From Pavlovales sp. CCMP2436 (taxonomy: Eukaryota > Haptophyta > Pavlovophyceae > Pavlovales), in assembly GCA_026770615.1 (NCBI GenBank), contig MU631481.1, positions 262,324 through 273,059 on the forward strand: a stretch of 10,736 bases of DNA, given 5' to 3'. Of the stretch, positions 7,137-10,736 are shown piece by piece. The stretch's first letter is position 1, and every line of letters begins with the position of its first letter. The position numbers and the translations under genes were made by a program. The notes under the pieces are model-generated. The model did no database searches. It was not told the DNA's origin and worked only from the letters and a program-made list of their open reading frames with translations.

Positions 7137-7174
7137 TTTTTGAAGCTATATAATACGCTATGTTTATTTTTTGA
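7137..7174 (-). promoter_or_regulatory. TATA-like promoter and upstream 3' signal between the 150-aa and ATPase genes
   Basis: This 38-bp gap reads on the minus strand as an AATAAA (7168 to 7163) just after the stop of the 150-aa gene. TATTATATAGCTTCA then follows immediately before the ATPase ATG. The plus-strand 9-mer TGAAGCTAT (7141-7149) recurs at 7634-7642 just before the start of the 150-aa gene, so ATAGCTTCA may be a shared start-proximal element. TTTTGATC (plus strand, 7169-7176) also matches the duplicated 8-mer before the lipase gene. Confidence 0.45.
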
Positions 7175-7627
7175 TCAGACGTAACGAATCGATATAGGTG
7201 GCTTTTCAAAATATCTAAACGGAGGCGGATCAACTACACTCGAAGAACCCTCGTGGGCGTGCTGGATTGGTGGAGCCGATTGTGGTATCGTTGGAGGGGT
7301 GGTGAAACCGTACTTGGTCGACAGCTTAATAGCCAGTGCGTACTCCTCGAGGGCCGCTTTCTCGCGAGCTTGTTCATCTGCTGCCGCCAGCCTCAGCGAT
7401 TTTGCATCGGCAAGAATTTGCACACGTCGCTTATTCGCGGCCAAATAACTTAGTTTTTGCTTCTCGCTCGCTATACGTTTTGGTTTGGTGGGTGTGTCTG
7501 ATATTGGTGGGGTCGACGGGGTGACCGGTGTAGACTCGACAGTGACTTTTTCGATAGCGGGTGGTGTGTGCGGCTGGACCATTGAAACTGAAGCAGGTTC
7601 CTCAATAACCGTACTCTTTTTATCCAT
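7175..7627 (-). CDS. Pro/Thr-rich and helical hypothetical protein, 150 aa
   Basis: The frame is open back to 7888, but that part overlaps the penton gene in antisense, so the ATG at 7627 (MDKKSTVIEEPASV) is chosen. It leaves a clean 96-bp divergent promoter region. Residues 1-50 are Pro/Thr/Ser-rich (ESTPVTPSTPPISDTPTKPK). Residues about 51-105 form a long Ala/Lys/Glu/Arg helix (EKQKLSYLAANKRRVQILAD, then LRLAAADEQAREKAALEEYA) likely to be coiled coil. Residues 108-150 are again Pro-rich and end in FEKPPISIRYV. There is no membrane segment or enzymatic motif. It is the first gene of the minus-strand block, ahead of the packaging ATPase. A DNA-binding core protein, scaffold or assembly adaptor would fit; none is proven. 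No family is recognised. Confidence 0.6.
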   Translation of the reverse strand: MDKKSTVIEEPASVSMVQPHTPPAIEKVTVESTPVTPSTPPISDTPTKPKRIASEKQKLSYLAANKRRVQILADAKSLRLAAADEQAREKAALEEYALAIKLSTKYGFTTPPTIPQSAPPIQHAHEGSSSVVDPPPFRYFEKPPISIRYV

Positions 7628-7723
7628 GACGGATGAAGCTATGTAAATACCCTTTAGATTTTTAATTGACCTGTTTCGTAGTCTACAATAAAAATATGCA
7701 CGCATGCTATAACGTTTCATAAT
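7628..7723. promoter_or_regulatory. Divergent promoter region between the minus and plus morphogenesis blocks
   Basis: The 96 bp separate the start of the 150-aa gene (minus) from the penton start (plus). CTATAA at 7708-7713 lies about 11-16 bp before the penton ATG, and AATAAAAATATG at 7688-7699 is AT-rich in both directions. The segment ATGCACGCAT (7695-7704) is a short inverted repeat next to GCATGC (7703-7708). TGAAGCTAT (7634-7642) is the start-proximal motif shared with the ATPase gene. A bidirectional late promoter is the simplest reading. Confidence 0.5.
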
Positions 7724-8497
7724 ATGGTACTTCATCGACTCTATCTTTCTAGCGACCAAGCAGATAAGTATCTTTTGGGTGAAAACCGGACGGACTGTGT
7801 CGTGTTCGACTTGTCGCCGGGCATCTCGCTCTCGGGAAAAGAAAATATGTACGTCCGACTCGAGTCGTGTTCGATACCAATTATTCAACCAAACGTGAAT
7901 TCGTTGAATAACACGTTTGTGCTGCTACTTGCCGGGGACGCGATGTCGGTCGTAACGATCCCAGAAGCGCAATACACGAGCGGCGAGTCCCTGTCAACCG
8001 CTATAAATGCGACTTCACAAATGATCGCAGCTGGTGTGAGCTCTTCATTCGACACGGCAACTAACAAGCTCACGTTCGCGCACAGTCAAGGTGGCAACAT
8101 CTCAGTCGCGACTAACGAATCCACGACAGCCCATAAAATATTGGGGATGAACAAAAACTTCAATATCACAATTCCATCCGGGACCCCTACAAGTGCCCCG
8201 CGCATGATCGATCTCGGTGGAATACGCGCTGTCTTAGTGGCGAGCGAATCCTTCGAGTTGGACGTGCAGGACTCACTCAGCCGCACCGGTGAAAACACCA
8301 CCAATTTGCTCGCATCCGTGCCTGTGAGCGTTGCATATGGCGATATACAAGTCTTCAAATCTGACTCGGCACCGTATATGAACGCTCGTAGACGGTCTCT
8401 TAGCAACGTGGTTATCGCGCTCCTGGACGAAAATCAGCAACCCTATAATACACAAGGGTTATCGTGGAGTGTAGTTCTAGATATCATGATCGACTAA
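7724..8497 (+). CDS. Penton-like single jelly-roll minor capsid protein, 257 aa
   Basis: The sequence follows the pattern of penton/minor capsid proteins in virophages and Polinton-like viruses. An N-terminal strand (CVVFDLSPGISL) is followed by YVRLESCSIPIIQPNVNSLN at residues 43-62, equivalent to the family's SIPN...NN signature. Next come TIPEAQYTSGESLSTAIN (78-95), a TLTF-like strand and HKILGM. The C-terminal ALLDENQQPYNTQGLSWSVV (232-251) matches the usual D-E-N...L.W ending. These are all beta-strand and loop features of a single jelly roll. It should occupy capsid vertices and may seat the fibre protein. The start at 7724 is the first ATG after the TATA-like element. It is followed by two further virion-type genes on the same strand. 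Family-level identification is good; exact lineage is not determinable. Confidence 0.82.
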   Translation: MVLHRLYLSSDQADKYLLGENRTDCVVFDLSPGISLSGKENMYVRLESCSIPIIQPNVNSLNNTFVLLLAGDAMSVVTIPEAQYTSGESLSTAINATSQMIAAGVSSSFDTATNKLTFAHSQGGNISVATNESTTAHKILGMNKNFNITIPSGTPTSAPRMIDLGGIRAVLVASESFELDVQDSLSRTGENTTNLLASVPVSVAYGDIQVFKSDSAPYMNARRRSLSNVVIALLDENQQPYNTQGLSWSVVLDIMID

Positions 8498-8514
8498 ACA
8501 TAAGACTGGAAGAC

Positions 8515-8522
8515 TATAAATA
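8515..8522 (+). promoter_or_regulatory. TATA-like box upstream of the 114-aa gene
   Basis: TATAAATA lies 28 bp before the ATG at 8550, in the 52-bp gap after the penton stop. An imperfect inverted repeat (CTCGTGTA and TACAC..ACGAG, 8524-8547) fills the rest of the leader. A short 5' untranslated region would be implied. This is a match to a general eukaryotic motif, not proof of use. Confidence 0.45.
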
Positions 8523-8549
8523 TCTCGTGTAAAGGTACACTTACGAGAG

Positions 8550-8894
8550 ATGAACTGGGGTCGTTTCGGACGAAATATTGCACGTTGGGGATCGAATGCC
8601 CTGCCTAAAATTCAGCAGTTCGGACGCCAGTCAGGTAATTTCCTGCATAACGCTGCATCTACGCTTAGCAAAATTTCACAAAACGCCCGACTCGGTTTGA
8701 CAGCAATTGAAAACAGTGAGTTTGGCCGAATTCCTGGGGCTGGAGAGGCGTTGGGGTTTGGCCGTGACGTTTTGAATGGAATATCCGCGGGGGCTAGAGT
8801 GGCCGGCCAGGTAGGCAACATCGCCAGTGGCGTAGGTGGAAGCAAGGAATTACGTGGGCTCACAAGCCAGTTTGAGCGAATGGCGAACTCTTAA
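8550..8894 (+). CDS. Small Gly/Ala-rich basic protein, candidate minor virion protein, 114 aa
   Basis: The N-terminus (MNWGRFGRNIARWGSNALPK) is basic, with periodic aromatic residues, and would form an amphipathic helix. The middle contains FLHNAASTLSKISQNARLGL. The C-terminal half is Gly/Ala-rich (GAGEALGFGRDVLNGISAGA). There is no Cys, signal peptide or clear transmembrane helix. Size, composition, a Trp-Gly-rich amphipathic start and a position between penton and major capsid genes recall the membrane-active minor proteins of the adenovirus pVI type reported in Polintons and virophages. That is resemblance, not demonstrated homology. An internal core or cement protein is the alternative. 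It sits between two capsid genes with its own TATA-like box, supporting late expression. Confidence 0.6.
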   Translation: MNWGRFGRNIARWGSNALPKIQQFGRQSGNFLHNAASTLSKISQNARLGLTAIENSEFGRIPGAGEALGFGRDVLNGISAGARVAGQVGNIASGVGGSKELRGLTSQFERMANS

Positions 8895-8900
8895 CATAGG

Positions 8901-8975
8901 TGACGTCATTTGACGTCGTTTAAACAAAAAAAAAACGAAATAAAAATCTTGGTTACGTATACACAACAAAATTAG
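8901..8975 (+). promoter_or_regulatory. Major capsid gene promoter region with tandem TGACGTC sites and A10 tract
   Basis: TGACGTCA (8901-8908) is a perfect palindrome identical to the consensus CRE/ATF bZIP site. A second TGACGTC follows exactly ten bases on (8911-8917), next to the palindrome GTTTAAAC (8918-8925). A run of ten A (8926-8935) and AAATAAAAATC come next, then a leader ending at the ATG at 8976. The ten-base spacing puts the two sites on the same helical face. Binding by a host bZIP factor is inference. Confidence 0.5.
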
Positions 8976-10238
8976 ATGGAATCCATTCCCAGCTATTACC
9001 AGTATGAGCCACGTCCGCTGGCGCCTCCCGCCGAAATGCTACGCCATTACCTCACTTCTTCAAGCGGATCAGGTCCTGTGTCTGGCGGTGGTAAGCTGTC
9101 TTTCGATATACAATGTGGGCTCCCGGGCCTTCATCTCGATGGATCTCAGACGGCTTTATCGTTCACTATCGTTAACGGAAACGCGACGCCGATCGTGCTA
9201 GACGGAGGTGCGGTGTCGATGATCTCGAGTGTGGACGTGTTCTTCGGCAGTCAGCATCTCTCTAGCATTGGCGAGTACGGAGCACTGTTTAATGTAATAC
9301 AGGATTTCAGCACGGATTTGGATTCACTTCGGAGCTCTGGAACAATGCGGGGTATAGCGGACTACGATTGCAGTGACAATTCTGCGGTTGAAATTGTGAA
9401 GTCGTATTACTCTCGAGCGGGCGCCACAATTGCCGCGGGAGGTTCACTGACCGTGGCTCTACCACTTATGTCCCTGCTGGGCACCCTCTGCATGAAGGCA
9501 ATCCCGTTGAGTGCGTTGAAAGAATCAATTCGATTGGAAATCAAACTGGCGCCGTCTGTTGACTGGGGTACTTACGATAATGCCACGGCTTCAAATTCTG
9601 GGGTGACGGTAACGAACGCCAAGTTGCATCTTACAGAGGTAAGGCTAGATGCCGCTATTGAAACGGCCATGTACCAAGCACTCGGCGGCGTTATAACTGT
9701 ACCCTGCTTCGATTATTCTCACTTTAGAAGCACCGTCAGTGCAAACGCAGGATTTATTTCGATGCAAATTCCGGTACGTGTATCCTCAGCCTGCAATATC
9801 TTCGTTTCATTCAAAGAAAGTGCGGACGCAACTCCCCATCTCACAAAAACAGTCACAAAGCGCACTCGCTCGGGCTGCAAGAATTACAGGTTCAGACTGG
9901 GCGCCATGGTCGTCCCACAGAGTGCCATCGACACAACGGGCAGTGCGGCCGAGGCTCGTTTCGAGCTCTCTAAGGCCCTGGGCTCGGGGATTTCCGACGC
10001 CTCAGCACGTTCGTGTATCAGTTCTGTTGAATACGTGAACAGCGGATTCTGCATAGGTCTTGCACTGCAGGCTTTCCCACAGAGTGACTCACTTTCTGAC
10101 GGCATTAGTACCCAGCTCATGCACGTAGTTTTCGAAGCCCAGATTGATGCGGCTAACCCTGCCCTGATGGTCGATGTCTGGGTGCAGCACGAGAAGATTC
10201 TGGTCGCACAGCAAGGCCTCCTCTCCTACCAATCTTGA
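8976..10238 (+). CDS. Major capsid protein, double jelly-roll type, 420 aa
   Basis: The protein reads as a Polinton-like virus major capsid protein. The N-terminal arm (MESIPSYYQYEPRPLAPPAE) is followed by a Gly/Ser loop and the first jelly roll. That fold includes SMISSVDVFFGSQHLSSIGE (81-100), the YG.L.NV segment, and the strand-loop-strand VALPLMSLLGTLCMKAIPLS (160-179) with RLEIKLAPS. The linker region KLHLTEVRLDAAIETAMYQA (216-235) leads into the second jelly roll, with FISMQIPVRVSS and a C-terminal strand in VDVWVQHEKILV. At 420 aa it is shorter than Polinton capsid proteins (about 600 or more) and within the PLV range. It is the last of three plus-strand virion genes. No protease gene is seen nearby. 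Start follows an A10/CRE-like promoter region. Alternative identities are unlikely given the ATPase and penton neighbours. Confidence 0.82.
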   Translation: MESIPSYYQYEPRPLAPPAEMLRHYLTSSSGSGPVSGGGKLSFDIQCGLPGLHLDGSQTALSFTIVNGNATPIVLDGGAVSMISSVDVFFGSQHLSSIGEYGALFNVIQDFSTDLDSLRSSGTMRGIADYDCSDNSAVEIVKSYYSRAGATIAAGGSLTVALPLMSLLGTLCMKAIPLSALKESIRLEIKLAPSVDWGTYDNATASNSGVTVTNAKLHLTEVRLDAAIETAMYQALGGVITVPCFDYSHFRSTVSANAGFISMQIPVRVSSACNIFVSFKESADATPHLTKTVTKRTRSGCKNYRFRLGAMVVPQSAIDTTGSAAEARFELSKALGSGISDASARSCISSVEYVNSGFCIGLALQAFPQSDSLSDGISTQLMHVVFEAQIDAANPALMVDVWVQHEKILVAQQGLLSYQS

Positions 10239-10239
10239 A

Positions 10240-10279
10240 GCCACTAAAAGCCATTAAAAGCCGCTAAAAGCCACTAAAA
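10240..10279 (+). repeat. Four tandem 10-bp GCCNYTAAAA repeats
   Basis: Directly after the capsid stop (10236-10238), units GCCACTAAAA, GCCATTAAAA, GCCGCTAAAA and GCCACTAAAA follow head to tail at 10240, 10250, 10260 and 10270. The 10-bp period equals roughly one helical turn and is not a codon multiple, so the array is non-coding in design. In the RNA it could bind a protein; in DNA it could act in replication, termination or packaging. Confidence 0.85.
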
Positions 10280-10290
10280 ATCAAAAAATA

Positions 10291-10361
10291 CCCTCCAAGA
10301 CCCTCCAAGACCATACAAGACCATACAAGACCCCGCCAAGTCCCACCAAGACCTTCCAAGA
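10291..10361 (+). repeat. Second 10-bp tandem repeat array, CCNNNCAAGA, about seven units
   Basis: Units CCCTCCAAGA (10291 and 10301), CCATACAAGA (10311 and 10321), then after a one-base insertion CCCGCCAAGT (10332), CCCACCAAGA (10342) and CCTTCCAAGA (10352). The paired identical units suggest recent two-unit duplication. The array is separated from the GCCNYTAAAA array by 11 bp and keeps the same 10-bp period, though the unit sequence differs. Confidence 0.85.
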
Positions 10362-10380
10362 CCCGTACACCAAACAACGT

Positions 10381-10395
10381 TTTATTATGAATAAA
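10381..10395. terminator. Bidirectional polyadenylation-like palindrome
   Basis: TTTATT-ATG-AATAAA is an inverted repeat presenting AATAAA on both strands. On the plus strand it lies about 150 bp after the capsid stop and beyond both repeat arrays, so the arrays would fall in the capsid 3' untranslated region. The minus-strand copy would suit transcription arriving from the right, though no long minus-strand frame is seen there. Confidence 0.45.
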
Positions 10396-10396
10396 T

Positions 10397-10457
10397 GTGC
10401 TGTGTTGCGTATCCCTCGCCGGGTTGTGCTATATACGTGTATCCAGGGGTGTGCTAT
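10397..10457 (+). repeat. Interleaved GTGCT(AT) and GTATCC direct repeats
   Basis: GTGCT occurs at 10397, 10426 and 10451, extended to GTGCTAT in the last two. GTATCC occurs at 10409 and 10439, 12 to 13 bp after the first two GTGCT copies. The pair therefore forms a loosely repeated unit of 25 to 29 bp, reminiscent of short iterons. Confidence 0.6.
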
Positions 10458-10473
10458 TTCGGTAGCCCCCTGG
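10443..10473. repeat. Inverted repeat CCAGGGG / CCCCTGG
   Basis: Seven-base arms at 10443-10449 and 10467-10473 are perfect complements around a 17-base loop. The loop contains the third GTGCTAT copy. It could form a hairpin in RNA or single-stranded DNA. Confidence 0.55.
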
Positions 10474-10645
10474 AAATTCATGTACTTTTTTCTAACGAGC
10501 CGCACAGGCGCACAACCGGTCTTCCGTACTCGCCCAGGCTCTAGAACGATCGCCACCTACCTCCTGACGAACTTTGTGAGCGCCACCCATGCCCACATCG
10601 ACCGCTGGCTCGCGCAAACTCGATTTCAAAAAACGTACTTTTTCC

Positions 10646-10661
10646 TAAGGGGGTCCCCTTA
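10646..10661. repeat. Near-perfect palindrome TAAGGGG-GT-CCCCTTA
   Basis: Seven-base complementary arms flank a two-base centre. It abuts the second copy of the GTACTTTTTNCTAA 14-mer (10635-10648) and precedes a T6 run (10673-10678). It is the strongest local dyad in the right end. Confidence 0.65.
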
Positions 10662-10736
10662 CCTCATTTGCTGTTTTTTCAAAGTGGTCTTACTCGACGA
10701 TAAAGTGGCCGGGGACGACTCCCAGGCCTAGCACCC

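Larger units (their letters stand above)
10396..10736. other. Structured right-end region, coding status unclear
   Basis: No recognisable gene is present. A plus-strand frame (ATG 10387, stop at 10731, 114 aa) crosses it. Its product, starting MNKCAVLRIPRRVV and ending DDKVAGDDSQA, matches nothing I know. Its start overlaps the polyadenylation-like palindrome, which argues against it, although codons from about 10500 to 10620 are GC-rich at third positions. The region instead shows spaced direct repeats (10397-10457), an inverted repeat (10443-10473), two copies of a 14-mer 153 bp apart (10482-10495 and 10635-10648) and a GC-rich palindrome (10646-10661). A genome-end, origin or regulatory region is plausible. 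Confidence 0.4.

Noticed and set aside
7628..7888. Extension of the 150-aa minus gene to 237 aa
   Set aside because: It would overlap the penton gene and erase the divergent promoter; composition of the extension is unlike the rest.
8612..8863. Minus-strand frame opposite the 114-aa gene
   Set aside because: It is antisense within a small co-oriented virion gene with its own TATA-like box; no independent support.
10240..10361. CRISPR array
   Set aside because: Units are 10 bp and contiguous, with no spacers, in a eukaryotic-virus context.
10281..10556. Minus-strand frame of 91 aa across the 10-bp repeats
   Set aside because: Its C-terminal half is a translation of the tandem repeats and it crosses the polyadenylation-like palindrome.

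Overview
The window looks like part of the genome of a small eukaryotic DNA virus, or an integrated copy, of the Polinton-like virus (PLV) / virophage-related group in the Preplasmiviricota. Three adjacent genes support this. One encodes an FtsK/HerA-type (A32-like) packaging ATPase with Walker A and B motifs. One encodes a penton-like single jelly-roll minor capsid protein. One encodes a 420-residue protein that reads as a double jelly-roll major capsid protein. Genes are packed tightly, with no introns and the standard genetic code. Several stop codons overlap or closely precede AATAAA polyadenylation-like signals and some starts have TATA-like boxes, which suits transcription in a eukaryotic host. 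No family-B polymerase, retroviral-type integrase or adenovirus-type protease is visible, so the window holds the morphogenesis half plus the end of a replication gene. Host and exact lineage cannot be read from the sequence.

Layout. Left, plus strand, 1-1637: the 3' part of a superfamily-1 helicase gene cut by the window edge. Its C-terminal extension resembles a PD-(D/E)XK-like nuclease fold and ends in a Ser/Pro repeat and an acidic tail. Two small unknown genes follow, the first overlapping the helicase gene. Centre, minus strand, 7627 down to 1793: five co-oriented genes in transcription order, encoding a 150-aa Pro/Thr-rich and helical protein, the packaging ATPase, a 407-aa proline-rich protein, an 841-aa fibre/adhesin-like protein with a duplicated module and an F5/8 type C-like domain, and a class-3-like lipase. 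Right, plus strand, 7724-10238: penton, a 114-aa Gly/Ala-rich protein that may be a minor virion protein, and the major capsid protein. The minus and plus blocks diverge from a 96-bp intergenic region (7628-7723). The left plus genes and the minus block converge near 1640-1790.

After the capsid gene, about 500 bp (10239-10736) hold two families of 10-bp tandem repeats, a bidirectional polyadenylation-like palindrome, short spaced direct repeats, two inverted repeats and one weak ORF. This is probably a regulatory, replication or genome-end region.

Working together (inference): capsid protein and penton form the shell, the ATPase packages DNA, the fibre protein may bind host glycans, and the lipase may act on membranes during entry or exit. 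The least explained parts are the helicase-nuclease-like fusion, the lipase beside the fibre gene, the three small or low-complexity unknowns and the structured right end.
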